Below, piece by piece: positions 1 through 7,914 of a stretch of 16,879 nt of DNA. A program made the position numbers and the translations under genes. Below the pieces are notes generated by a model. The model was not told the origin of the DNA, did not search any database, and saw only the letters and a program-made list of their open reading frames with translations. This DNA comes from Acholeplasmataceae bacterium UBA4853 (GTDB lineage: Bacteria; Bacillota_I; Bacilli_A; Acholeplasmatales; Acholeplasmataceae): assembly GCA_002399815.1 (NCBI GenBank), contig DHEJ01000035.1:1-16879 (forward strand). The letters are read 5' to 3'. Every line of letters starts with the position of its first letter. The stretch's first letter is position 1.

Positions 1-119
1 TCTATTAAATTATCGATAAAATCAGTTGCATTTTTTTGATGTTCATCTTTGTATATTCTTGTATATTGGACTAAAGGTTCATCAATAACCATATCATCCA
101 TAGTAATGTTGTCGGCCAT
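1..119 (-). CDS. Unrecognised protein, N-terminal 39 residues only
   Basis: An open frame on the minus strand starts with ATG at 117-119 and continues off the left edge. The visible part begins MADNITMDDMVIDEP and continues with an acidic and polar stretch (QYTRIYKDEHQKNATDF), with no signal peptide or membrane helix. I do not recognise the family. The start is supported by an AGGATGG stretch just upstream, which is only a moderate ribosome binding site, and by two good promoter candidates further upstream on the same strand. In-frame ATGs at residues 7 and 10 are alternative starts. It is divergent from nothing: the next gene, degV, lies upstream on the same strand and is separated by a terminator. 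Confidence 0.6.
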   Translation of the reverse strand, partial: MADNITMDDMVIDEPLVQYTRIYKDEHQKNATDFIDNLI

Positions 120-145
120 AAGTACCATCCTAAATAGTATAATTT

Positions 146-191
146 ATCATACCATATATATTAAGTTTACAACTTTCTAAAATAATGTCAA
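146..191 (-). promoter_or_regulatory. Promoter(s) for the left-edge minus-strand gene
   Basis: Read on the minus strand, TTGACA (186-191) is followed after 16 bases by TAAACT (164-169), a good vegetative-type promoter. A second overlapping candidate is TTGTAA (167-172) with an extended -10, TGG-TATGAT (TATGAT at 146-151), with a 15-base spacer. Either would give a short leader to the ATG at 119. Confidence 0.5.
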
Positions 192-320
192 AGGATTTAA
201 TTAATTTTGAACTAGATAATTGGTTACCTATCGAATTATAGGCTATATACTGGTGTTTATTATAAAGTGTGAAATGTGTCTGAAAACACTACATTATTAA
301 CCGGAATTCTTAGAATAAAA

Positions 321-360
321 TATAAAAAAGCTGAATCAGATAACTCAATGATTCAGCTTT
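321..360 (-). terminator. Rho-independent terminator of the degV-family gene
   Basis: A perfect 12-base inverted repeat (arms 327-338 and 349-360, AAAGCTGAATCA and TGATTCAGCTTT) has a 10-base loop. On the minus strand the stem runs into a T-rich tail (TTTTTTATA). It begins 8 bases after the degV stop codon. Confidence 0.85.
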
Positions 361-368
361 GGAAATTA

Positions 369-1208
369 TTATTTATTAAAAAAGCAAAATGATACAGCAT
401 CAAGTCCAATGTGAGCAGTCATTACACTTGCGATTCTACCAACTTTAATTTTTGTAAATCCTGCCTTTTCAAGTAACTTGATTGAATCAGTCAACAATGA
501 TTCATTAGCAGAAAAGTTTACACCGATTTCTCTATTTTTATCTGGTGAAAATTTTACTGCAAACTCTACTAATTCATTTAATGCTCTTTTTGGACCAATA
601 GCATTCTTATAAGGTTTAATTGCTCCATGATCTAACATTAATAGCGGTCTTATGGATAATACGGAGCTAATGATAGATTTGATACCTGAAATTCTGCCAC
701 CTTTCCTTAATTGAGTTAAATCATTTAGCATAATAGCATGTAGCATATGATCTGCTAAATGATTGGCATAATCGACTATTTCATCAAATGATGCTCTAGT
801 GTCTAACTTTTCTAGAACCTTTTCTAAAATCATAGCACTCGCAACTCCACCATTTTGTAGATCAACAACTGCCATTTGTGTTGGGTAATTCAACTTTAAA
901 TCCTTAACTAAGATATTTGCAAAATTATTAGTTCCAGATAATGCCTTTGCAAATGAGAAGAATATAAACGGTGTATTTGATTCGGCATAATTTTTAAATA
1001 GTGGGAATATATCTTCATACATTGGTAAAGATGTTTTGATTTCATCATTATTTCTAATATGTTGATATAAGCTTTCGATGTTGATATCTATTTGATCTTT
1101 AAATGTAGTGCCATTTATGATTACTTGAAGTGGTACCATATCAATTTGATACTTAGAAATAAGTTTAGGATCTAAATCACATGTTGAATCTATTATTATT
1201 TTTATCAT
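369..1208 (-). CDS. DegV family fatty-acid-binding protein (FakB-like)
   Basis: The 279-residue product has the usual DegV length and motifs: an N-terminal DSTCDL (D-x-T-x-D-L), a SFAKALSGTNN segment near residue 87-97 equivalent to the SxxLSGT loop that holds the ligand carboxylate, the RKGGRIS motif near residue 168, and an IRPLL segment after it. Family members bind a fatty acid in the cytoplasm; in Gram-positive bacteria FakB presents it to the FakA kinase for phospholipid synthesis. No FakA partner is visible here. The start is set by GGAGG (complement of 1219-1223), 10 bases before the ATG. It is a single-gene unit with a promoter at 1241-1269 and a terminator at 321-360. The family call is firm; the ligand is inferred from the family. 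Confidence 0.92.
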   Translation of the reverse strand: MIKIIIDSTCDLDPKLISKYQIDMVPLQVIINGTTFKDQIDINIESLYQHIRNNDEIKTSLPMYEDIFPLFKNYAESNTPFIFFSFAKALSGTNNFANILVKDLKLNYPTQMAVVDLQNGGVASAMILEKVLEKLDTRASFDEIVDYANHLADHMLHAIMLNDLTQLRKGGRISGIKSIISSVLSIRPLLMLDHGAIKPYKNAIGPKRALNELVEFAVKFSPDKNREIGVNFSANESLLTDSIKLLEKAGFTKIKVGRIASVMTAHIGLDAVSFCFFNK

Positions 1209-1240
1209 TTTTTAGTTGCCTCCAATAAAAGTCTAGTTTT

Positions 1241-1269
1241 AGTATAATATATCCTCTAAAAAACGGCAA
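1241..1269 (-). promoter_or_regulatory. Promoter of the degV-family gene
   Basis: On the minus strand TTGCCG (1264-1269) and TATACT (1241-1246) are separated by exactly 17 bases. The transcript would start about 25 bases upstream of the degV ATG and include its GGAGG. Confidence 0.7.
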
Positions 1270-1308
1270 CCTACTCATTTTTTTCACAAAATAGAGTAAA
1301 ATAACGCT

Positions 1309-1336
1309 ATTCTACTATTGGTAGAATTGTATTCTA
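1309..1336. promoter_or_regulatory. Overlapping inverted repeats, probable autoregulatory operator
   Basis: Two perfect inverted repeats share an arm. The first is ATTCTAC (1309-1315), 5 bases, GTAGAAT (1321-1327). The second is TAGAAT (1322-1327), 3 bases, ATTCTA (1331-1336). This gives three copies of an ATTCTA half-site spanning the -35 element and spacer of the XRE gene promoter. The position fits repression by the XRE protein encoded immediately downstream, which is an inference. Confidence 0.6.
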
Positions 1337-1345
1337 TGGTAAAAT
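1318..1345 (+). promoter_or_regulatory. Promoter of the XRE-membrane protein gene, apparently leaderless
   Basis: TTGGTA (1318-1323) and TAAAAT (1340-1345) lie 16 bases apart. The expected transcription start, about 7 bases after the -10, falls at the ATG (1352) itself. No ribosome binding site precedes that ATG, so the mRNA may be leaderless. Confidence 0.55.
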
Positions 1346-1351
1346 ACAGTC

Positions 1352-1939
1352 ATGAATAATAATAAAATTGAACTAACTAAAAATATATCAAACAATATTG
1401 CCTATTACCGGAAGAAGATGTCATTAACTCAACTGGAATTAGCAAATAAGTTAAACTACTCTGATAAATCAATCTCAAAGTGGGAACGTGGTGAAGGTGT
1501 TCCTGACATCTTTGTTATTACAGAATTATCAAAGTTTTTTGGTGTAAGTGTTGATAGTCTATTAAGTCAAAGAAAACAACACTTTGCATTATTTAGGTAT
1601 CGTTATATACTTGCTTATTTTTATGCTTCAATAGTATGGCTGATTGCAGGTACAACATTTGGAATCTTATCGCTGCTTCAAGTTAATTATCCTGCTTGGC
1701 ATGTTTTAATTTATGCCATACCGGTTTCATCTTTAGTATTATTTTGCTTTTTTATCGCATGGCGTCAAGTAAAGTGGATATATATTTACTTAAGTCTATT
1801 CATTTGGACATTAGCATTAGCAACAACCTTAATGCTTGATCAAATTACAAATTATTGGGTCTATATTATCACAACTCCCATTTATCTTTTTATATCATTC
1901 TTACTGTATATTATTTATAAACCAAAAAAAATTAAGTAA
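1352..1939 (+). CDS. XRE-family regulator with a C-terminal four-helix membrane domain
   Basis: Residues about 8-65 form a Cro/C1-type helix-turn-helix domain (NIAYYRKKMSLTQLELANKL, then YSDKSISKWERGEGVPD). The rest has four hydrophobic segments near 82-108, 115-137, 142-162 and 169-189 and ends in a basic KPKKIK tail. This is a membrane-tethered DNA-binding protein; such fusions are common in Firmicutes but their signals are mostly unknown. It is probably co-transcribed with the M3 peptidase gene 14 bases downstream. There is no ribosome binding site before the ATG, and the promoter -10 lies only 6 bases upstream, so initiation is probably leaderless. Overlapping inverted repeats at 1309-1336 suggest autoregulation. 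Architecture is clear; target genes are unknown. Confidence 0.88.
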   Translation: MNNNKIELTKNISNNIAYYRKKMSLTQLELANKLNYSDKSISKWERGEGVPDIFVITELSKFFGVSVDSLLSQRKQHFALFRYRYILAYFYASIVWLIAGTTFGILSLLQVNYPAWHVLIYAIPVSSLVLFCFFIAWRQVKWIYIYLSLFIWTLALATTLMLDQITNYWVYIITTPIYLFISFLLYIIYKPKKIK

Positions 1940-1953
1940 AAAGAGGACATTTA

Positions 1954-3747
1954 ATGAAAAAGCAATTACCAAAAAGAAGTGAAGTTGAACAAAAGTACAC
2001 TTGGGATGTAAACTCATTGTTTGCATCTGAAACTCTATTTGAAAAAACATTTGAAGAATTAGATCATTTAGTCAATCACTTTAAAAGCACGTATGAAGGA
2101 AAACTAGATAATCCTAGAATGATCAATGAAGCACTTGATCAGTTTAGAACTATTCAAGAAACCATGGTTAGACTGAGTGCTTACAGTTCACTTCAAAATT
2201 CTGGAGATTCCACAAGTGAAGAAAATCAAATACGATTAGGAAAAACAATGATTCAATTTCAATCGATCAATAAAAGAATCGTTTTCCTTGATATTGAGTT
2301 AAAAAACGCATCAACCGAACTCTTAGAAAAAGCAATGAATGCATCAGATTCAAATAAAATATACTTGGAAGAAATTATTGAGGATAAAAAGCATTCATTT
2401 CATCCGGAAGTAGAAAAAGCATTAACCATGTTATCTCCAATCCTTAATGCACCTTATCAGTCATATAATCGATTTAAATTAGCAGATATGAAGTTTCAGG
2501 ATTTTGAAGTAGAAGGCAAAACTTATCCAAATTCATTCACATTATTTGAAAATGAATATGAATATGAAAATGATACTTTAGTACGTAGAAAAGCATATCA
2601 AACTTTTTACCAAAAATTAAGTGAATATCAAAATGGTTTTGCTAGTCAATACTATGCACATATTCAAAAGGAAAAAGCTTTTGCTGATTTAAAAGGTTAT
2701 GCTTCAGTTTATGATTACTTATTAGCCGATCAAAAAGTACCAAAAGCATTCATGGATCGTCAAATTGACTTGATTATGAATGATTTAGCGCCAGCAATGA
2801 GAAAATATGCTAAATTACTTCAAAAAATTCATGGATTAGAAAAAATGACTTATGCAGATTTAAAAATTGCTGTAGATGCTGATTTTGAACCTAAAGTTAC
2901 AATTGAGTCTTCAAAAGACATGTTACTTGAAGGTTTATCTATATTAGGAAGTGAATATTTAGAAATCGTAAGAAAATCATTTGATGATCGTTGGATTGAT
3001 TTCCCACAAAATGTAGGTAAATCAACAGGTGGATTTTGTTCATCACCATATGGTTCAAACTCATTTATCCTAATCAATTGGAATGGGCAAATGGATGAGG
3101 TCATGGTTTTAGCCCATGAATTAGGTCATGCTGGGCATTTCCAATATGCAAACAAGTATCAAAATATTTATAATACAAGACCTTCTTTATATTTTATCGA
3201 AGCACCTTCAACAACTAATGAATTAATTATGAATAAGCATTTAGCTCAAAATGCAAGTGATGATCGTACAAAACGATGGATTAAATCGGTGATGATTTCT
3301 AGAACCTACTATCATAATTTTGTAACACATTTACTCGAAGCAGCATTCCAAAGAGAAGTTTATAATCGTATCGATCAAAGACAACCAATATCTGCTAAAA
3401 TTCTAAATGATATTAAGCTAGGTGTATTAAGAACTTTCTGGGCAGATGCGGTTGAAATTCCTGATTGGGCTGGATTAACTTGGATGAGACAACCTCATTA
3501 CTTCATGGGTTTATATCCTTATACATATTCTGCAGGGTTAACATTAGGTACAGTTGTTGCAAAAAATCTTTTTGATAAAAAGTTAGATGCTAATGCATGG
3601 ATCGAAGTCTTAAAAGCTGGTGGCACTAAAACACCTTTAGATTTAGCTATGATGGTTGGCGTTGATTTATCACATGATGCGCCACTTAAGGAAGCCATTC
3701 AATATATCAGTGAAACCATTGATGAAATTATTGATTTAAGTAAATAA
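1954..3747 (+). CDS. pepF: Oligoendopeptidase F family M3 zinc metallopeptidase
   Basis: The 597-residue protein matches the usual length of PepF (about 600). It carries the zinc motif HELGH at residues 388-392 inside VLAHELGHAGHF, and the third zinc ligand is most likely E416 in FIEAPSTTNELI, 28 residues after H388. The N-terminal half is the helical M3 N-domain (RSEVEQKYTWDVNSLF is a typical start). There is no signal peptide, so it should hydrolyse short peptides in the cytoplasm. The start has an AAGAGG site at 1941-1946, 7 bases upstream. It follows the XRE gene in the same transcript, so that regulator may control peptidase expression. A strong terminator follows. The family is certain; the symbol is by family name rather than demonstrated orthology. 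Confidence 0.95.
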   Translation: MKKQLPKRSEVEQKYTWDVNSLFASETLFEKTFEELDHLVNHFKSTYEGKLDNPRMINEALDQFRTIQETMVRLSAYSSLQNSGDSTSEENQIRLGKTMIQFQSINKRIVFLDIELKNASTELLEKAMNASDSNKIYLEEIIEDKKHSFHPEVEKALTMLSPILNAPYQSYNRFKLADMKFQDFEVEGKTYPNSFTLFENEYEYENDTLVRRKAYQTFYQKLSEYQNGFASQYYAHIQKEKAFADLKGYASVYDYLLADQKVPKAFMDRQIDLIMNDLAPAMRKYAKLLQKIHGLEKMTYADLKIAVDADFEPKVTIESSKDMLLEGLSILGSEYLEIVRKSFDDRWIDFPQNVGKSTGGFCSSPYGSNSFILINWNGQMDEVMVLAHELGHAGHFQYANKYQNIYNTRPSLYFIEAPSTTNELIMNKHLAQNASDDRTKRWIKSVMISRTYYHNFVTHLLEAAFQREVYNRIDQRQPISAKILNDIKLGVLRTFWADAVEIPDWAGLTWMRQPHYFMGLYPYTYSAGLTLGTVVAKNLFDKKLDANAWIEVLKAGGTKTPLDLAMMVGVDLSHDAPLKEAIQYISETIDEIIDLSK

Positions 3748-3753
3748 TTTGAT

Positions 3754-3780
3754 AAAAAAGCTCGTTTTTGAGCTTTTTTT
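3754..3780 (+). terminator. Rho-independent terminator after the M3 peptidase gene
   Basis: AAAAAAGCTC (3754-3763), loop GTTTTT, GAGCTTTTTT (3770-3779) form a 10-bp stem ending in a T run. It lies a few bases after the stop codon. Confidence 0.88.
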
Positions 3781-3814
3781 ATGCAACTTTGTCATATTTA
3801 TTCAAATTATAAAA

Positions 3815-3820
3815 TATAAT
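3815..3820 (+). promoter_or_regulatory. Candidate -10 element for the small membrane protein genes
   Basis: TATAAT lies 31 bases before the ATG at 3852, after a terminator. The best -35 match, TTGTCA (3789-3794), is 20 bases away, which is longer than normal, so the assignment is weak. Confidence 0.35.
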
Positions 3821-3851
3821 AAAAATAAGTTATGAAATGGAGGGTTAACAT

Positions 3852-4325
3852 ATGAGGGGATTATTATCTTTAGTTTCAATTTTAAGTTTTCTTGCATTAT
3901 TAGGTTCAGCAGGTTATTATGCATTTGGTTTTGGGTTAGAATATCTTCAAACTACTTTAGAAACGGTTGAAGCACAAGCAGAGGCAGATGCTGAAGCTCA
4001 ATTCTTAGGTGCGACTTCTATTGATATTGAATTTACTCAAAGTTTTTATGCTAAAGACTTTAGTGGTATTGCATTTAAAGTAGACATTGATGCAGGTACA
4101 TTTGGTCAAGATGAAAAGTACGTGGTTATTAAATTTTCTGATTTAGAAAATTATGATGAGTACACATCAACAACATTCCCAGATGAATCTTTTAGTGATC
4201 TTAGTATTTTATTATCAGATCCAATACCTGTAAAAACTCAAGCAATAACCTATATGACTATCTTTGGATTAATTTGGATTGGTTCAATTGTAGTTAAAGT
4301 ATTTTTCAAGAAAAAGACTGCATAA
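3852..4325 (+). CDS. Unrecognised two-helix membrane protein
   Basis: The 157-residue product has a hydrophobic helix at about 5-27, an Ala/Glu-rich probably helical stretch at about 31-50 (VEAQAEADAEAQ), a roughly 100-residue polar and acidic region, and a second membrane helix at about 131-152 ending in FFKKKTA. The positive C-terminus suggests both ends are cytoplasmic and the central region is outside. GGAGGG at 3839-3844, 7 bases before the ATG, fixes the start. I do not recognise the family and no catalytic motif is visible. It is followed by a second small membrane protein gene with its own strong ribosome binding site, and the two probably share a transcript ending at the 4643-4674 terminator. 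Confidence 0.8.
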   Translation: MRGLLSLVSILSFLALLGSAGYYAFGFGLEYLQTTLETVEAQAEADAEAQFLGATSIDIEFTQSFYAKDFSGIAFKVDIDAGTFGQDEKYVVIKFSDLENYDEYTSTTFPDESFSDLSILLSDPIPVKTQAITYMTIFGLIWIGSIVVKVFFKKKTA

Positions 4326-4399
4326 TTCATAATTGATAGAGTTATATGTTATAAAATAAGAAATTGTATGTAGAATATAAGCAAAAAGGAGGATTACAT

Positions 4400-4612
4400 A
4401 TGAGAAGATTGATTGGATTAGTTGGTTTAATCGTTTCTGGTGTTGTTTTTGCATCATTGTTTCTTGGTTCATTTCAACAATATATGGATGCTTGGAATTC
4501 ATCAAGTGATTTATGGACTCAAGCTCAAGCTGTTGTAGCTGTTATTTGGAATACAGTATATCAACCTTTACTGCTCTTAATTGTTAGTTTTGTCGCTTTA
4601 GAAGGAAAATAA
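4400..4612 (+). CDS. Unrecognised small membrane protein, 70 residues
   Basis: The product begins MRRLIGLVGLIVSG and has two hydrophobic segments at about 4-23 and 45-65 joined by a polar loop (SFQQYMDAWNSSSDLWTQ). The start chosen is the ATG at 4400 because AAAAAGGAGG lies 7 bases before it; an upstream in-frame ATG at 4364 would translate through that ribosome binding site and has none of its own. Family unknown. It sits 74 bases after the other small membrane protein and before a terminator, suggesting a two-gene unit; possibly the two proteins act together, though nothing in the sequence proves it. Confidence 0.75.
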   Translation: MRRLIGLVGLIVSGVVFASLFLGSFQQYMDAWNSSSDLWTQAQAVVAVIWNTVYQPLLLLIVSFVALEGK

Positions 4613-4642
4613 GCAACCTTATTATCAGTAGTTTAAAGTATG

Positions 4643-4674
4643 AAGATCAAGCGTTATTGCTTGGTCTTTTATTT
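4643..4674 (+). terminator. Rho-independent terminator after the small membrane protein pair
   Basis: AAGATCAAGC (4643-4652), loop GTTATT, GCTTGGTCTT (4659-4668) form a 10-bp stem with one G-T pair. A T-rich tail (TTATTT) follows. Confidence 0.8.
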
Positions 4675-4754
4675 ATAATCAGAACAGAAAGTAAAGGGTT
4701 TTCATTGATTATGAAAATATTTTTAACAAAATTATTTTTTTTTACAGTTTCTGC

Positions 4755-4782
4755 TTGTTTTAAATTGAATATCGCTTATAAT
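4755..4782 (+). promoter_or_regulatory. Promoter of the beta-glucan enzyme operon
   Basis: TTGTTT (4755-4760) and TATAAT (4777-4782) are 16 bases apart. Transcription should start near 4789, inside the palindromic operator at 4787-4806. Confidence 0.7.
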
Positions 4783-4786
4783 AGAG

Positions 4787-4806
4787 TTAAGAAAACGATT
4801 TCTTAA
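4787..4806. promoter_or_regulatory. LacI-family type operator at the GH3 transcription start
   Basis: Perfect 8-base arms TTAAGAAA (4787-4794) and TTTCTTAA (4799-4806) flank a central ACGA. The GAAAACGATTTC core with a central CG is the form bound by LacI-family proteins, including CcpA at cre sites. It lies directly after the -10, where a bound protein would block transcription. Related sites precede the solute-binding protein gene. Confidence 0.7.
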
Positions 4807-4829
4807 ATCAATTATAGGAAGTTATAGCG

Positions 4830-7800
4830 ATGTCAATACAGATAAATAAAATTAAAAATCAACACATGAAACCATTAGATGAATTATCAAGTTTATCAAA
4901 ATTTGTAGCTCAAGAAGGTATTGTTTTACTAGAAAATAAAAAGAATGTTTTACCGATTATCGAGAAGCATGTCGCTGTTTTTGGACGTATCCAATTTAAC
5001 TATTATAAATCAGGGACAGGATCTGGGGGACTTGTTAATGTTGATTATGTTCCATCAATTATTGAATCGATGTTACAGGCACCAAATATGTTTGTTGATC
5101 CAATCATTTATGACCTGTATAAAAATTGGGTAGATGAAAATCCATTTAATGCTGGAAACGGTTCATGGGCTAGTGAACCTTGGATGCAAGAAGAAATGGA
5201 AATTGATAGTTTAACCATACAACAAGCATCATTAAGAAATGATGTAGGTGTCGTAATTATTGGAAGAACAGCAGGCGAAGATAAGGATAATTACCGTGGA
5301 CCTGGAAGTTATTATTTAACTGAAAAAGAAGATAATTTATTAAGAGAAGTTAGTAAATATTTTAAGAAGACTGTACTAATCTTTAACGTTGGTAACCCAG
5401 TTGATTTATCATTTATGGATAAATATTCGGTTGATGGGTTAGTTTTTGCATGGCATGGTGGTGGACATGGCGCTAGAGCATTAGTCGATGTTTTATCAGG
5501 CTATGTTTCTCCAACAGGTAAGTTACCTATGACGATTGTCAAAGATTTAAAGGATTTACCATCAGATAAAAACTTTGGTAATAAAGGTCAAGTAATTTAT
5601 GACGAAGATATCTATGTTGGATATCGTTATTTTGAGACATTTAATCAAGATGCAGTTAGATATCCATTTGGTTATGGATTAACTTATTCAAAATTTGACA
5701 TTAAACCATTATCTTTTAATGTTGTTGATGAGCAAATTGAGTTTAAGATATCTGTTACAAATATTGGTAAAAGATTAGCTAAAGAAGTGGTACAAGTTTA
5801 TGTTGAAGCTCCACAAGGAAAACTCGGTAAATCAAAAAAAGTTTTAGTGGGTTTTGTTAAGACAAAAGGGTTATTACCAAATGAAGCTGTTGAGGTATCC
5901 ATAACTATTGATTTCTTTAAACTTGCATCATACGATGATGAAGGTTTTATATACTTATCTAGTTATGTACTTGAAAAAGGGAACTATTATTTCCATATTG
6001 GTAATTCAGTTAGACATACCAAAAAATTTGGGACAATTGAATTAAAAGACGATTTGATTATCGAGAAACTAGAAGAACTCAATGCGCCAGTATTACCATT
6101 TAAACGATTAAAACCAGATCAAAATTTTAATCCAATTTATACAGATGTGCCACTGAGAAAAACAGATTATAACGCACGTATTAAAAAGGAAACAAAAAAA
6201 GCATTACCAACTAATAATCATAAGTATTCATTACTCGATGTATATCAAAAGAATGTATCCTTAAATGAATTCATAGGTTCTTTAAGTGTTGACGAACTAA
6301 TTCAATTAACACGTGGAGAAGGTATGAGCTCCCCTAAAGTTACAGCAGGAACTGCTGCTGCATTTGGTGGGGTTACACCATCATTAATTGATAAAGGTAT
6401 TCCAGTTGCATGTGCTGCTGATGGTCCTTCAGGTATTCGAATGGATTCAGGTTTCTATGCATCAAGTCTACCAATTGGTACACTGTTAGCCTCTACCTTT
6501 AATCCTGATTTAGTTGAAAACCTTCATGAACTTGTAGGTAAGGAAATGATTGGTTATCAAATCGATGTTATTTTAGGGCCTGGTATGAATATTCAAAGAC
6601 ATCCACTAAATGGTCGAAATTTTGAGTATTTCTCTGAAGATCCACTCTTAACTGGTATTATGGGTGCATCTGCAACGATAGGTCTTCATAATGCTGGTGT
6701 TTCAGGTACATTAAAGCATGTGTTTGCAAATAACCAAGAAACTGATCGCTTCAATGTCGATGCGGTTGTTTCAGAACGCGCACAAAGAGAAATTTACTTA
6801 AAAGGTTTTGAAATTGCTGTTAAAATGGGGAAATCAAAAGCAATCATGACATCATATAATCCGATTAATGGATTATGGGCAGCTTCTAACTACGACGTTA
6901 ATAAGAAGATGATTCATGATGAGTGGGGTTTTGACGGTATCATAGTTACTGACTGGTGGGCTAAGATGAATGATTTTGGTGATCCAAATGGAAGTGCTAA
7001 AAATACGAAAGCTATGATCATTTCACAAAATGATTTATACATGGTCATAACTGATAGTCTTTCAAATTCAAACCAAGATAACTCTAAAGAAGCTTACGAA
7101 AATAATTTATTAAATCTAAGTCATTTACAAATTACTGGTAAACATATTTTAAAATATTTATTAAATACACCGGCATTTTATAGAATGCATCAAATCCCAT
7201 TTAAAAAAGAAATCAGAAAAGCGATACCTTGGTTTAAAAAGTCGGGTAATCAATTACCAATTCCATTAATCTCGAATGTAAATGTGAACGATCAAAAATA
7301 TGAAATAAATCCATTCGTGTATAATCAAGCAATTAAAGCGGTAGATAAATTTGAAAAAATATCAGCTAAAGCAGATTTAATCGATTTAAATGCCGATTTT
7401 AATCATGCAGTCATCGTTAGAGTTCACGAAGGCGAAAGTCATATTTATCATTTATATGCTTCAAGTGAACATAAAGAAGCAAAACAATTAGTTGATTTAG
7501 AAAATCTTCATATTAAATCATACCCAAGTGTTAAAGAAAAAGCATGGGAACCGTATTTAATACCACTTACTCAATATATTGATAAAAACGATGCAATTAC
7601 GTTTAATCAAAATGAGTTTTCTATTATTGCTAAAGATGGATTAATTAGCTATCCAATTCATATTACTACAGATGGAAAATATGTTTTTGATTTTGGTGTT
7701 TCTAGTGGTTCTGCTGAGCAATCACAAAATCCATTTTCAATTTTTGTTGATAACAAGCACCAATCAACCATTACGATTCATGGAACGAATAATCAAAAAA

Positions 7801-7910
7801 TCGGTGCAAGAGCATTTGTGTTAATGGAAAAAGGTAATCATATTATGACATTTAGATTCAATAAATCAAATATGACTGTCTATGATATTAAAATGATGCG
7901 TCATGGGTGA
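4830..7910 (+). CDS. Glycoside hydrolase family 3 beta-glucosidase with permuted domain order
   Basis: The 1026-residue enzyme has the two GH3 catalytic domains in reverse order. The GH3 C-terminal domain comes first (about 22-250, QEGIVLLENKKNVLPI and AWHGGGHGARALVDVLSG), then a fibronectin-III-like domain (about 297-394), then the TIM-barrel domain (about 478-780). The barrel carries GRNFEYFSEDP, LKHVFANNQE (K629-H630) and the nucleophile D708 in IVTDWW. E150 in TAGEDKDN is the likely acid/base. A C-terminal beta-sandwich extension (about 880-1026) may bind carbohydrate. Reversed GH3 enzymes are known from rumen bacteria such as Ruminococcus albus and Butyrivibrio. No signal peptide, so cytoplasmic hydrolysis of beta-glucosides or short beta-glucan oligosaccharides is expected. 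AGGAAG at 4816-4821 supports the start. First gene of the glucan operon. The family is certain; linkage preference is inferred from neighbours. Confidence 0.93.
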   Translation: MSIQINKIKNQHMKPLDELSSLSKFVAQEGIVLLENKKNVLPIIEKHVAVFGRIQFNYYKSGTGSGGLVNVDYVPSIIESMLQAPNMFVDPIIYDLYKNWVDENPFNAGNGSWASEPWMQEEMEIDSLTIQQASLRNDVGVVIIGRTAGEDKDNYRGPGSYYLTEKEDNLLREVSKYFKKTVLIFNVGNPVDLSFMDKYSVDGLVFAWHGGGHGARALVDVLSGYVSPTGKLPMTIVKDLKDLPSDKNFGNKGQVIYDEDIYVGYRYFETFNQDAVRYPFGYGLTYSKFDIKPLSFNVVDEQIEFKISVTNIGKRLAKEVVQVYVEAPQGKLGKSKKVLVGFVKTKGLLPNEAVEVSITIDFFKLASYDDEGFIYLSSYVLEKGNYYFHIGNSVRHTKKFGTIELKDDLIIEKLEELNAPVLPFKRLKPDQNFNPIYTDVPLRKTDYNARIKKETKKALPTNNHKYSLLDVYQKNVSLNEFIGSLSVDELIQLTRGEGMSSPKVTAGTAAAFGGVTPSLIDKGIPVACAADGPSGIRMDSGFYASSLPIGTLLASTFNPDLVENLHELVGKEMIGYQIDVILGPGMNIQRHPLNGRNFEYFSEDPLLTGIMGASATIGLHNAGVSGTLKHVFANNQETDRFNVDAVVSERAQREIYLKGFEIAVKMGKSKAIMTSYNPINGLWAASNYDVNKKMIHDEWGFDGIIVTDWWAKMNDFGDPNGSAKNTKAMIISQNDLYMVITDSLSNSNQDNSKEAYENNLLNLSHLQITGKHILKYLLNTPAFYRMHQIPFKKEIRKAIPWFKKSGNQLPIPLISNVNVNDQKYEINPFVYNQAIKAVDKFEKISAKADLIDLNADFNHAVIVRVHEGESHIYHLYASSEHKEAKQLVDLENLHIKSYPSVKEKAWEPYLIPLTQYIDKNDAITFNQNEFSIIAKDGLISYPIHITTDGKYVFDFGVSSGSAEQSQNPFSIFVDNKHQSTITIHGTNNQKIGARAFVLMEKGNHIMTFRFNKSNMTVYDIKMMRHG

Positions 7911-7914
7911 TTAT

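Noticed and set aside
2850..3104. Minus-strand open frame of 84 codons
   Set aside because: It lies wholly inside the M3 peptidase gene, has no ribosome binding site and no recognisable protein features.
4364..4399. N-terminal extension of the 70-residue membrane protein
   Set aside because: The extension would translate through the strong AAAAAGGAGG site that clearly serves the ATG at 4400, and has no site of its own.
4284..4505. Minus-strand open frame of 73 codons
   Set aside because: It overlaps the well-supported plus-strand small membrane protein genes and lacks a ribosome binding site.
4945..5133. Plus-strand open frame of 62 codons
   Set aside because: It is an out-of-frame shadow of the GH3 gene with no initiation signal.
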